Shown here: positions 34,803 to 44,939 of the stretch, one piece after another | How the letters are laid out: every line of letters begins with the position of its first letter | Position numbering within the stretch: position 1 is the stretch's first letter | Assembly (NCBI GenBank): GCA_028753945.1 | Contig: JAPNXP010000002.1 | Location: forward strand, 2,852,001-2,916,000 | Direction: 5' to 3' | Source of the DNA: Hexactinellida sp. DTS-2022 | Taxonomy: Eukaryota; Porifera; Hexactinellida | DNA: 64,000 nt | Notes under the pieces: model-generated | Seen by the model: the letters and a program-made list of their open reading frames with translations, nothing else | Told to the model about the DNA's origin: nothing | The model's database searches: none | Translations under genes and position numbers: made by a program

Positions 34803-34990
34803 AAATGAATTCCAGTTTTCGAAAGCGTCAAAGGCAAGGTACACCGAACCTTGTAGGGACCTCTGCCCGAGGTTATTCAGGTGACGCAATCCCTATCATG
34901 GCGAGCCCAGATAATGGAAACGCGACCTGCAACGGCATGTCCCCAGTGGCGATTTATCAAGTAACACTCAACCAACACATCTCAATCTAA
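34803..34990 (+). other. Conserved block after the OTU stop (both copies)
   Basis: Right after the OTU stop both GPY/F-OTU copies keep a closely similar stretch (here and at 16760-16910). It reads G-T-S-A-R-x-Y-S-G-x-A-I-P-I-M and S-P-D-N-G-N-x-T-C-N-G in one frame of each. In this copy an ATG at 34805 opens 61 codons. It could be a second small frame, a read-through tail or an untranslated region; two copies are too few to decide. Confidence 0.4.
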
Positions 34991-35104
34991 AGTGTATTGC
35001 GGGAAAGGCAACGCAACTGACGAGTCCAAGCCGGGACGAAACACAAATAATATCAGGTGAGTTGAAATTAATTAATTGTTTTAGCTGAGAGTGTCTGTTT
35101 AAAT

Positions 35105-35489
35105 TAGGGCTGAAACAAATATTCGAATATTCAAATCTTCATTCGTTTTGAAGGCTAAGCAATAATAAGCATTAAATCAAATTCAAGACTCTAACTAAAT
35201 ACAGTAAAAAATATTTTTTAAATGTTACAATAGTTTAATAATCCTAGCGATAAAGTATTAGACACAAGTTAGTTATTACTTATTACAAAGGTTAGTTTAG
35301 GTAGGAATGAACGTATATTGACGATCTCTCCAATCTAAACACAAGTCATGTTGTCATCGAAAAGTAGTTAGCGAATATCCGGTTCAATCTAATATTCTTT
35401 CAAACGTATATTCGTTTGGAAACGAACGAATATTCGTTCAATCATATCGAACGAATATTATAATATTCGGTATATTCGTTTCAGCCTTA
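35105..35489. mobile_element. hAT-like MITE, 385 bp, 8-bp TSD GTTTAAAT
   Basis: Ends TAGGGCTGAAAC and GTTTCAGCCTTA; GTTTAAAT is perfect at 35097-35104 and 35490-35497. Subterminal AACGAATATTCGTTTGG-like palindromes cluster near both ends. A larger relative, 37353-38989, holds an insertion. Confidence 0.93.
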
Positions 35490-35497
35490 GTTTAAAT

Positions 35498-35587
35498 ACA
35501 GTCGACTCCGCTAAATTGGGTAACTTTCCTAGGGTAGTTTGACCCAATTCAGCAGAATCGACTGATGTATGTGTTTTGTCTGAGCTG
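35498..35587. repeat. Short inverted element with AGTCGACTCCGCT end
   Basis: CAGTCGACTCCGCTAAATTG on the left and CAATTCAGCAGAATCGACTG on the right form an inverted pair of about 75 bp. A related end (AAGCGGAGTCGACTG) is at 40363-40377 inside the element 39235-40547. Non-coding miniature. Confidence 0.6.
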
Positions 35588-35887
35588 TGTCTGGTTTATA
35601 TAGTTTAGTATTGTAATTACAATAGTTACGCTATATGAGTACCTGCTATCTGGAATTCACCACCGGCTTAGGAATAGGAGAGTATTATCAGCTAGGCTAT
35701 AGCGGTACAGGTATAGTGTAGCTATTGTATTGTATGTGTCTGGTTTATATAGTTTAGTATTGTAATTACAATAGTTACGCTATATGAGTACCTGCTATCT
35801 GGAATTCACCACCAGCTTAGGAATAGGAGAGTATTATCAGCTAGGCTATAGCGGTACAGGTATAGTGTAGCTGTTGTATTGTATGTG
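35588..35887. repeat. 150-bp tandem duplication, two nearly identical units
   Basis: Units begin GTCTGGTTTATATAGTTTAG at 35588 and again at 35738; the two differ at only about two positions (CCGGCTT/CCAGCTT, CTATTG/CTGTTG). It is a recent local duplication in a region where other repeats are diverged. Confidence 0.95.
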
Positions 35888-36472
35888 TCCTGTCTAAACT
35901 GTGTCTGTGTATTTATAGGCTAACTAATAATTATTCCATCTAGCCATTTATTTTGTATATGCTTTTGTAAATTGTATCATAATTATAGTGTATTTTGTAA
36001 TATACTTGATATTTCCGATGATTTCGTATTGCAAAGCTTGTTATATAGTATATGATCTATGTAGTTATATTTAGTTTGGGTTGGGTTTTAGTAATCAACA
36101 TTTATTTTAATCTAATTGGATCGTATTAATAGTAGACATGTCAGACAGATGGGATAATACATTACGATAAATTGGAAGATGCCTGGAGCAGAAAGAAATA
36201 TTATCTAAATAATTTAAATTATCATGAAAGTTGAAACAGGTCTAAATGACAAAAAGTATAGAAATATAAATTAAAATGAAGAAAAATTAGTTATTGAGAA
36301 GAATTAATGTTGAACTGTATGAATTGTATTACTAAGATATCAAGAACGAGTTAAAATCAGACGGTATACCAGTATCTAATACAATGTCCGAAAATTCTAT
36401 GCGTATGAAACATCCATGGTACACTAATACAATGTCTGAAAATTCTATGCGTCTAAAAATTCTATGCAACAG
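35888..36472. other. No gene recognised
   Basis: AT-rich sequence. A 40-bp direct duplication around ACAATGTC(C/T)GAAAATTCTATGCG is visible at 36384-36452; otherwise nothing is supported. The short minus frame at 36332-36577 contains this duplication. Confidence 0.4.
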
Positions 36473-37087
36473 ACCTATTAGAATGACTCTAAACCGTTGA
36501 TATACTAAATTCATATTTCTGCAAATTTTAATTTCTTTGACCGTCATATGGATGCGCCACTTTTGATGACGGAGCAATTAATTATCTCACGAATGAGAAG
36601 TCGTTGCGACTAGCTCTAACCATGTGACGATGTCAATTAGTTAATACAAATCCACTGGGCAACAAATTGGGACTACATACCTTATAGTTTACATTCTATG
36701 ATTTTGTTTACCATATATGGATGTGTCATGTGGCACAATTTGATGACGTAAGCAAAAATAAAAACTTCGTTAGAGCTTAGTTCTAACTTCCGGACACTAA
36801 CAGCCGCTGAATTTAGAATTATTTATCAGGATTATGATTATATAACAAAGGTATTTAGACCCGTTATAAATGACCGTTGCCACGTGGTTTAGTGTCCTTT
36901 TGTCCGAATTTCAGACGGACTTTGGGACTTTTTGTACTTTCCTGACAAGAATATACATTAGAATCTTCTAGAATTTTTTGTGATGACTTTTTATGTACTT
37001 CCAGTCATGAGTATATAAAAATTGGAGTGTTTTGATTAACTTTGTAGAGACGTTCATAGAAACTGGCCCTATTTCACTTCCTGACTC
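36473..37087. mobile_element. TTAA element family T7, left-truncated copy
   Basis: Matches 46960-47586 (T7) closely from TATTAGAATGACT to the right end CACTTCCTGACTCC, followed by TTAA at 37088-37091. The left end is missing. It carries the CCATATATGG palindrome at 36711-36720 and an AGAGCTTAGTTCTAACTT stretch. Non-coding. Confidence 0.8.
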
Positions 37088-37091
37088 CTTA

Positions 37092-37352
37092 ATTGCATAT
37101 ACTTTAGCACTATAGTCTTGTAATTCATGATTATGTTTTGACTAGGATAAATCAAATTCGTAGCCTTTCCCAATTTCGCACTTTCTTTGCAGTCTTTTCT
37201 GAAAAGTACACATCTAAGTGGAGAATATTTTCTTTAGATTTATGACAGAAGAATTTGTAGCCTTCAGAGGAGGTGAAGACTTTTCCAGTATTACGTTTGT
37301 ATTGGTCGAGTGAATAGTCCATGAAGTAAGTCAACAATAATGTACTTAATAT
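37092..37352. other. Unassigned DNA between elements
   Basis: Short unassigned stretch; the 61-codon minus frame (37152-37337) has no recognisable feature. Confidence 0.3.
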
Positions 37353-37562
37353 TAGGGCTGAAACGAATATTCGAAATGTAACGAACGAACCTTTTTCTAA
37401 ACGAACGAATATTCGAATATTCGTTCGTTTGGATGACTAAGCATTAAATCAATTTCAAGAGACAAAATACATTGGAAAATAGGTTTTTGATAATGTTAGA
37501 ATGGTATAATAATAGTCACAAAGTGTATTATACACAAGTTGACTAATAATCAGCTAGTTTAA

Positions 37563-38790
37563 GGATGCTTGCCGCCAAAAGTGTATTAGCCCTATGGGTA
37601 GTTTTACGAATATTTTGGATATTGAGCTGAAATTCTCCATTATTGCCTGTAATAGCCCAACTAAGCATATAATCATGACTTTTGAACTTTTTATGAGCAA
37701 TTTTCAGAATTCCATCATATTACGTGGCGGATGGCTTCCTATCTCCGTAATACTAAATATTGTATAGGCGTAGAATATTATCATAAAAACTGTCAGAGCT
37801 CAAGTTCTAAAATTTGCTGAGTATATACAGCTCTACTATAGGAAGAAAATTGACCATTTTCAGACTGATACATTCACAAATATTTATTTTGGATATAAAT
37901 ACCCAAAACATGCGGACATTAGTTCGAAAAGATCGATTTTTAGCCAATTTTTCTTGGACATGTCACGCAATATAAGTTCGTTTTGTTCAATCAAGGTCAA
38001 ATATATAGTAACCGTTATATACTAACATGTGCCAAATTTTTGGCGACTTTTGATATGTATTTTATAAAAAACAATTGGTCAAAGGTCAGAAATCTCTGTT
38101 TTGAGTTATTAAGGGTCAAAGTTTTAACGAATAAAACACTCTCTAACTAAGATATTACAAGGTGTTTCATCCCTGTATGGAAGGAGTATGTAAGCTTTTA
38201 TTCGTACGATAAGCTTTACATGTATTCAGTCATTGTTCGTAACTAAATGACTTGATATATATCCATTTATGCAAGTCCACTTTATTTTGGGACACCAGCT
38301 GGAAAAGGAATTTGATGTAATTGGCTGTGAGAATCGTTCGAAATTCAACAGAAAGTTCATTCCAGCAATATTTTGAACTACTATGTATATGCACCATGTA
38401 TATGTGTGGAATCTTTCAATTGAATTGCTGTATATCCCAGAATAAATAAAATGATAGTCACCATAGAGATTCGAATCCATAACCTCAAATATACATTCTC
38501 CATATGCTTTCCACCGTGCCGTTGATACATATTAGTAATATATGAACTGATATTAGTATCAAAATGCACATAAATAACCATCAATGGTGATAAATGTGAG
38601 GAATGTTCACATAATCACCGATGTCATCAAAAATGACGTCACTAATAATGCACTTTTGAGCAAAAATATTCTAGATTTTTGAAAATTTGCACTTCCAACA
38701 GAATTCCGGGTTATTTTTGCATGTTATTTCACAATAATCGACACTTAAATTTTTGAAGTTAAATACCGGATAATTTGGCGGCAAGCATCC
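37563..38790. mobile_element. TTAA element family T4, 1228 bp
   Basis: Perfect 17-bp ends GGATGCTTGCCGCCAAA and TTTGGCGGCAAGCATCC, TTAA at 37559-37562 and 38791-38794. The relative without an insert reads TTAGTTTAGGTAGG at 35298-35311, the counterpart of CTAGTT-TTAA-GTGGG here. A tRNA-like segment lies at about 38455-38535. A partial copy is at about 40600-40998. No protein. Confidence 0.92.
38455..38535 (-). other. tRNA-like segment inside T4 element
   Basis: On the minus strand a GGATTCGAATC word, a good B-box of RNA polymerase III promoters and of tRNA T-arms, lies about 40 bases after GGTGGAAAGCATATGG, a weak A-box-like word. The homologous place in the other T4 copy (40672-40745) has a better A-box. 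No cloverleaf with a sound acceptor stem is visible, so it is a tRNA-derived relic at most. Confidence 0.4.
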
Positions 38791-39234
38791 TTAAGTGGGA
38801 ATATATATTTACAATATTTCTCAGCTATACAAAAGTCTTGTTGTTGCCCAAAATTAGTTAACGAATATCCGTTTCAATCTAATATTCGTCCAAACGAATA
38901 TTCGTTTAGTAACGAATATTCGTTTGCAAACGAACGAATATTCGTTCAATCATTTCGAACGAATATTCTGTATATTCGTTTCAGCCCAACTCAAAGTATT
39001 ATCAAATAATAGTCAACAGATTTTGTGCAAATTAATTGGTGTTTCATCTCGGTATAGAATCCTTAATTAACCTACGTTCGATTAATCAATTAAATTAAAT
39101 TCATAATTAGCAATAATTAATTGATTCCTTGCAAGTTGCAGCCATATTATCCGAGTCGGCTTTCTTTTGTGACATCCTTTTAGGAAATAATTCAGGGATA
39201 ACGTCGTGATAAATTTTGTAATGTATATTATATG

Positions 39235-40547
39235 CAAGGTTGAAACCGGCTCAACCTGATATCAGTATTCGTGAATATCTGTCTTACCTGATATCAGTAT
39301 TCGTGAATAGTTCCTTCACCGAATATATTTGGTCAACCGAATATATTTGGTCAACCGAATATATTTGATCAACCGAATATATTTGGAACAGAACCAAACA
39401 ACTAGTGTATATTTATTCAGGTTAATCGAGCCAACACCTTTATTCCCCTTAACATTTCCAAATATACTTTGAGATGCCAGGTTTCCGATTCTGAAAGAAA
39501 AATTCGAAATTTGACACTATTTTGACTTTTTAGGCGCCACCAAAGGTCAAAATGATCTTCTTATAGAATAATATGGCCATCGAGGGGTAATAATTGTAAA
39601 TTCATGAAAAACAATAAATTTAGTTTTACCACTCCTAGCTATACTTTGACATGCTATCTATCCAAATCCAAAAGAAAAATTTGATTAGGACATTTTTTTA
39701 CCTTTTTGACGTCACCAAAGGTCAAAATCACCGTCATTTTGTACAAATACATTCCGTTTGAATTTTCCGGGGCGTGACCTTTGTATAGCTCGCATATCTC
39801 AAAAAGTACAAGTCGTAGAGAAAAAAATTATCCCTCAAAAATGATCCTTGTCAATTGTTATTGGGATTTTGCCGTGTCGATTTTCAACTTTAATACAAAG
39901 TTTTAGAGTTAATAGTTATATATCGCCAAATTTCTGATAAAATCGAGTGATTATTTGAAAATCTTTAGAAAAAAAGAATCAAATCGTTATCGAAAATTCT
40001 GTGTTGCAAAATCCCTTGTATTAATGTAGTAGAGTTAAGGAGATACAATGGTGGATTTTCGACACCCGATAACCTCCAATTATTATTGCGTTTTTAGACA
40101 TGACTTTTTAGTAGGAACAAATATCAGTATTATCACAATTCTCTAAAATGAAAATTTGAATTAGATATTGATAGTTGTAAAACAGCCTAATAGTGAATCC
40201 ATACTAGTCAATAAAAGTTCTAGCTATTTACTCTATTTGGCGCAAGTTCTATAATAGTGCAAGTTTTATACAGGAAATATGCTATTTAGTCACATTCGTA
40301 TAAACCCACCATACTATCTCCTTACCGGGTCAAGATGACCTGATCACGACGTGACCCAATTAAGCGGAGTCGACTGTTTATAAATATATATAATATTACT
40401 CCGTTGACCAAATATATTCGGTTGACCAAATATATTCGTTTGCAAACAGAATACCAAATACTGATATTCGGAATATAACCAAATATTGTACTATTTGGCG
40501 AATATATTTGGTCAAACCGAATATTGAACTATTCGGTTGCAACCTTG
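39235..40547. mobile_element. hAT-like element, 1313 bp, 8-bp TSD ATTATATG
   Basis: Ends CAAGGTTGAAACCGG and CGGTTGCAACCTTG, with ATTATATG perfect at 39227-39234 and 40548-40555. Near the left end CCGAATATATTTGGTCAA is repeated four times in tandem (39319-39393); near the right end the same word recurs inverted at 40398-40435 and directly at 40500. The middle is non-coding and holds a CCGGGTCAAGATGACC and GGAGTCGACTG region at 40325-40377. Confidence 0.92.
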
Positions 40548-40599
40548 ATTATATGTCTCACTAGTTAGGATACAGTAAGTATATACTAAATATATAAGA

Positions 40600-40998
40600 A
40601 TTGAGTGAATATATGAAAAAGTCAATCAAGCTGTGATAGTGCAATGAGAAAAGGAATATAATATGCAGAACAGGAATTGGAACCCAAGATCTACTTATTG
40701 TTGGCCATATATGCTAACCACTGAGATATATCGGCTTATTAATTTGGGGTTTATATTATTTAATGTTAAATGCACGATATATTGCATAGAATATACAAGA
40801 ATGTCAATTGTGATTATTAAAAATGCTGAATCATCATTAATGACGTCACTAAATTGGCATTCTGAAGAATTCGGAGAATTAATTTCAAAAAAATTTCACT
40901 TCTCAAATAATTCTATGATATATAAGCTTCATTTCTTTACATAAACTCGCTTTCTAATTTTCACACAAAATCCCCTCTTTTTTCAGTCGAAGCATCCT
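40600..40998. mobile_element. TTAA element family T4, partial copy
   Basis: Aligns with the last 400 bases of 37563-38790 (ATGACGTCACTAA word at 40841; right end ...CGAAGCATCC then TTAA at 40995-40998). The 93-codon plus frame at 40663-40944 runs across it and is not taken as a gene. Confidence 0.65.
40672..40745 (-). other. tRNA-like segment in T4 partial copy
   Basis: The minus strand reads CTCAGTGGTTAGCATATATG, a strong tRNA D-arm/A-box-like word, followed about 30 bases later by CTTGGGTTCCAATTCC, a B-box-like word with one extra base. The spacing suits a tRNA. The acceptor ends do not pair well. It is likely a decayed tRNA gene or tRNA-derived SINE head captured by the T4 family. Confidence 0.5.
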
Positions 40999-41209
40999 TA
41001 ATATAATCATCATGCATTTTATTATAAATGAACAATAAGAACTGTTTTACTATTGATTAAACAACAAAATTGTTATTATTAAGTAACAAAGTAAGACATT
41101 TGTACGAAACCTACTAGATACAACTATTATTCGACTCAATGTAAACAATGGAATTCGACTTAATGCCAACACATGAAATTCGACCTAATGCATACATTTT
41201 AATTCGACC

Positions 41210-42853
41210 CAGTGGCGGCGCTAGCACATCAAAAGATGGTGTGCAACTGGAGGTGCTGTTGCATTTCAGGGGGTGCAATCATTTGTCCAGTTACAACCTG
41301 CCAGAATGTTTGAATGATTATTGTTTCATGTTATAACGTTGGTCTTTTATAGAAAGTAGCTATTACTTTAAGTTGCTACTCAAATTTATTATACGGAAAC
41401 TAAACATAATAGCAATATGGCGATCATACGTAGATCAGTGGCGGATCCAAGGGGAGGCGGGCATATGCCCCCCACTGCCCCCTTCCTCTATTGCCTAACG
41501 GGAGGATCTTTGTTCGGCGAGATACCAAAACAACAAATGCGGTAGGCTTATTTGCCTTTTCCTTTAAGAATTACAGCAGAAGCTCGTTACTATAAACACG
41601 GTAAATGAGAATTTCGGGATAACAAGAACAAATGGCTTCACAAAATCAGGTTCCTAGATTTGCTATTCAATGGGTAATACTCCTGTTATGTCGATCTCTA
41701 AAATTGATATATTAGAATTCCAGAAGCTACTTATCTTTAGCTAGTTATGTAGTTATTGCATCGTGTTTAGTTGACAAAATCCTCATCACAAGATCCGTGC
41801 CCACCCAGACCTGAAAGTTCAGTTTCGCATATGGCACCAATTATATACCTTTCTTTAGTCAGGGCCGGATTTACCATTATGCTAAGTAGGCTATAGCCTT
41901 CGGTCCACTACAAGACCAATGTCAGGACACTACAGGACCAATGGGCCACTACAGGACTACTACCGACCAATGCCGATCATGTTCGGACCACTTGTGTGGT
42001 TCATCCTTCAGGCCACTCAAGGTTAAATCCTGCCCTGCCTTTAGTATAATTACAGATATATCTAACTCCCTCACTATACATCATTGTATTTACATATTTG
42101 AGATAAATAAGAATTTAGTATGTTGAATTTTAGTTAGGAATTTGAAGATACAGCCCCCCTGAAATAGTCTCTGTTCACCCCTCAGATTTGTTTCTCGAAC
42201 CGTCTCTGACGTAGATATCAAAGTACAAAGTGCTAAATTTGACTAGTCATTCATGCTAATTCTTATACAGTATACGAATTGAAGTGGGGTAGTTCATAAC
42301 TGCCAACCGTACAGGGATTTAACCATTTTGGCTGATCTGTAAAGCATACAGGGATTTATTCCATTTGTATTGGGATTTTTTATTTACTAATTATGAGTTA
42401 ATATTATTGCCTAAAATAGCTACAGTGATGATAGTAGTATACTCTGCCATGCAATCTGCATTTACCACATAAAGACACAACTTGGTTTATATATCTATTC
42501 AAGCGTTTACGGAATCCTATACAGTATATATTTCATTTCTTTACCTTTCCAAAGTATTAATTTTGATATGTCTTTCGTGTGTCCCTGAATAATAATTCCT
42601 GGGACGAGCAAGCTTAGCGAGCGAGAAATCTTTGGGGGCGTACACGGATCTTTGGACAATGTACTGGGGAAAATTTGAGCCCTATGAAGGATATGACTCA
42701 AATAGGTTGGCAGGTTTGCTATTTATGCTATTCAACTTGAATACAATAAATTATAAACACACCTTAAATTCTCTGAGCACACCCATTGGGGGTGCTGACA
42801 GAATCTCAGGAGGTGCCGTAGCGCCCCCTAACACCCCCCTGGCGCCGCCCCTG
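41210..42853. mobile_element. hAT-like element, 1644 bp, 8-bp TSD ATTCGACC
   Basis: Ends CAGTGGCGGCGCTAG and CTGGCGCCGCCCCTG, flanked by ATTCGACC at 41202-41209 and 42854-42861. It contains another small hAT-like element (41860-42037) and a CAGTGGCGGATCCAAGGGG word at 41454 that looks like a further terminus without a clear partner. A GGCGGGCATATGCCCCCC stretch at 41476 belongs with it. No transposase frame. Confidence 0.9.
41860..42037. mobile_element. hAT-like MITE, 178 bp, nested
   Basis: Ends CAGGGCCGGATTTACC and GGTTAAATCCTGCCCTG; flanks TCTTTAGT and CCTTTAGT match at 7 of 8 positions. Inside, GGACCA(A/C)T words recur. It sits in the element 41210-42853. Confidence 0.85.
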
Positions 42854-42949
42854 ATTCGACCTAATGCATACATTTTAAATTCGACATAATTCCAACACAT
42901 GAAATTCGTCCTAAGCCAACACAATAATTCGACCTAATGCAGCGTCCCC

Positions 42950-43110
42950 CTGATAAGTGTGTGGTTTGGAAGATCATTATTAGCAAAAGACATATTCTGT
43001 GCGAAATATCACATACATCATCGTTATGGGCGGTTGGTAGCCGGTTTAGAATTTTGATTTGACCTAAATATAAAAATTGCGACCTTTTGAACTCAAAAAA
43101 TGATTAAAAT
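42950..43110. mobile_element. F1 internal fragment
   Basis: CCTGATAAGTGTGTGGTTTG, ATGGGCGGTTGG and GCGACCTTTTGAA words match the middle of F1 (28757-28920). Neither end is present. Confidence 0.75.
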
Positions 43111-43954
43111 GCAAACTTTCACATTTCTAGCCCTTTGAGGTCAGACTTGGCCTATTGACAGTACAATACTGACTTCAAATGACTATAACTCTGAATTTTT
43201 TGATTGGAATGTTGAAAATTTTGTTTTACACGCTAAGTATTAATGCAAATATACTAATGTATGAATAACAACGAAATTGAAAGCAAATTATGGCAGTGCG
43301 AGCCTACAAACATTTTGACCCATTTGAAAAAGTCACCCTCCAAGATGTCCATCACATTCCCGGATATTATTAAAGGTCGATACAGCAAAACTATTGTTCA
43401 GATTCACCTGAAATTTGAAATGCAGGTATTCTTTACAGGGTACTATTCAAAAACAATCGAATCTCAATTTATCTGACGAGCATTGTGGGGCCGTAATTTA
43501 AATTGTTTCAGAAAGGTGTTTCAGAAGGCCACGACCCTTAGAGTGGTGGAAGTTTCGTTTTAGCTCACTTCATTTCAGAGTTATACATGTTTTCAGTCAA
43601 TGTAATAGGTGATTAGTTAGCATTTTTTATGTGCGTGTTGGGTGATCACCCAAAACCAACCGACCCATTTGAATTATATAATTAACAAAATTGTGAAAAC
43701 ACATTTTTACGATGTCATCAACACCTCAAGGTGTCAAAACACATTTGTAGTGGTGCTACGTGGCATAAGGATCAATTGATAAATTGGAAGTTTGTCTCCA
43801 TCTTGTATAATCTCTGAGATAAATGAAATTTAGATAATTTGTATGAATATTTAATATTAATAAAAAAAAGCAAAATTCCAAAAAAATTGTTCCATACCGA
43901 TTTTCGAATTTTTTTTTGGATCTGTATACTACATAGTATATAGAAGAACTGTTT
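43111..43954. repeat. Z-type repeat and unassigned DNA
   Basis: 43111-43490 matches 25300-25690 with substitutions, including GAAATTGA-AGCAAATTATG and CACCTGAAATTTGAAATG. From 43500 to 43954 no match or gene is evident. Confidence 0.55.
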
Positions 43955-44906
43955 CTCCGTAGACTGCGGGAGTGATTTTCAGGAAAATAGAATACCCTGT
44001 AATTCTTTGTATTTTATATTTAGATCGTATTATTTTGAAATCCAACAAGAGCACAATAATACATCAACATGCCAGAATTTTTGAAAAAATCTACTGGAGG
44101 ATTTCGACAAAAAGTGATGACACATACTTTCTCTTTATATCGATATAACGCCATTTAATTAAATGTAAGTAATCCTATTTTCTAAACTTGAACAATTTCG
44201 ACTATCTAATTAGTTATCAGATCTCAAAAATTGAAAAATCCGATATATTTAACAAAAGTTGCAACATTTTTAATAAATCGACAAATCTGTCTTTGATGAA
44301 CCATGGATTACGAAAAAATACCAATATTTGAGTTACCGTATTTCCCCAAAAAAGCGCCGGGGGCTTGAATAAGCGCCGGGTCAATAAAAATGTCAATGGT
44401 ATGGTAAATTTAAACACATTAGTAGATCACGGTAATGTAATTCCATTGATTTTGGTAACTTCAGTAAGTATACTGTTGGTGGAAACCATTATAACCCACC
44501 TAAATATTATATTCTGGATTTTTCACAGAAATTTCAGGATAATTTTGGCCCACGAAAACAATAAGCGCCTTGGCGCTTATTCGGGGAAATACGGTATATC
44601 TAATTACAACTCTGTATTAGCAAAACCAAATCTAATAGAATAGATATTATTTAGTCAAATATCTTCCTTCGTGTATTTCTACGGTGAAATTATAACATTA
44701 AGAATATTACAAAAGCAAGTGGCAGGCAAGTGGAGCAATTCACTTTAATGTTACGTCATTATAACAATTTCTGAAAATTTTGATTTTTTAAATGAAATCG
44801 ATAGATAGTACAAAACAATGTCTAAATCCGAATTTTCTTGAAATTTGAATTATTTGTTCGACCTGTTCTCCTCCTTTTACAACGTGTATCAGTTAGGCAG
44901 TCTACA
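43955..44906. mobile_element. TTAA element family X, copy 2, with nested TA MITE
   Basis: Left end CCGTAGACTGCGGGAGTGAT, right end TTAGGCAGTCTACAG. Without the 259-bp MITE (44336-44594) and a TA it is about 691 bp. It resembles 50493-51176 over its length. TTAA flanks are lost. It is followed directly by F1 copy D, the same X then F1 order seen at 50493-51181. Confidence 0.78.
44336..44594. mobile_element. TA-flanked MITE, CCGTATTTCCCC family
   Basis: Ends CCGTATTTCCCCAAAAAAGC and the inverted GGGGAAATACGG, TA at 44334-44335 and 44595-44596. GCGCCGGGGGCTTGAATAAG repeats at the left and AAGCGCCTTGGCGCTTATTC at the right. The 92-codon plus frame over it is chance. Confidence 0.88.
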
Positions 44907-44939
44907 GTAAATGATATAGACTGTAAATGAGTGTATTCT

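Larger units (their letters stand above)
31633..34990 (+). pseudogene. GPY/F-OTU protein relic, copy 2, with exon-intron structure
   Basis: Exon a (31633-31869) reads K-Y-L-G-P-F-T-T, a GPY/F motif, then K-K-D-K-K-V-P-L-H-I-A-R-P-Y-H and a basic tail. Further exons: 31936-31998, 32148-32291 (G-T-F-I-T-P-L-H-E), 32353-32457 (I-R-E-T-V-L-S-W) and one from 32524 with N-T-M-L-W; all sit between GT and AG. A stop follows N-T-M-L-W, and about 1.6 kb of repeat intrudes (about 32680-34250). The OTU core then resumes: I-P-G-D-G-N-C-L-Y-R at about 34350, W-G-S-D-V-E-I-M-A at 34550 and L-H-Y-E-P-V at 34715, to a stop at 34800. Intron positions match copy 1 apart from the extra small exon. D and C of the OTU site are kept, but the gene is broken by the stop, the insert and frame changes. 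Confidence 0.78.
37353..38989. mobile_element. hAT-like element related to 35105-35489, holding a T4 insert
   Basis: Left end TAGGGCTGAAACGAATATTC, right end GAATATTCTGTATATTCGTT-TCAGCCC. Without the 1228-bp insert and one TTAA it is about 405 bp, close to the 385 bp of its relative. The 8-bp flanks are no longer the same (CTTAATAT against CTCAAAGT), so this copy is older or rearranged. Confidence 0.78.
41133..42945. repeat. Tandem ATTCGACCTAATGC repeats split by a hAT-like element
   Basis: Words of the type TTCGACCTAATGC-AACACATGAAA recur at 41132-41209 and 42854-42942, on both sides of the element 41210-42853. Joined, they form one small tandem array of about 26-30 bp units. Non-coding. 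Confidence 0.75.
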
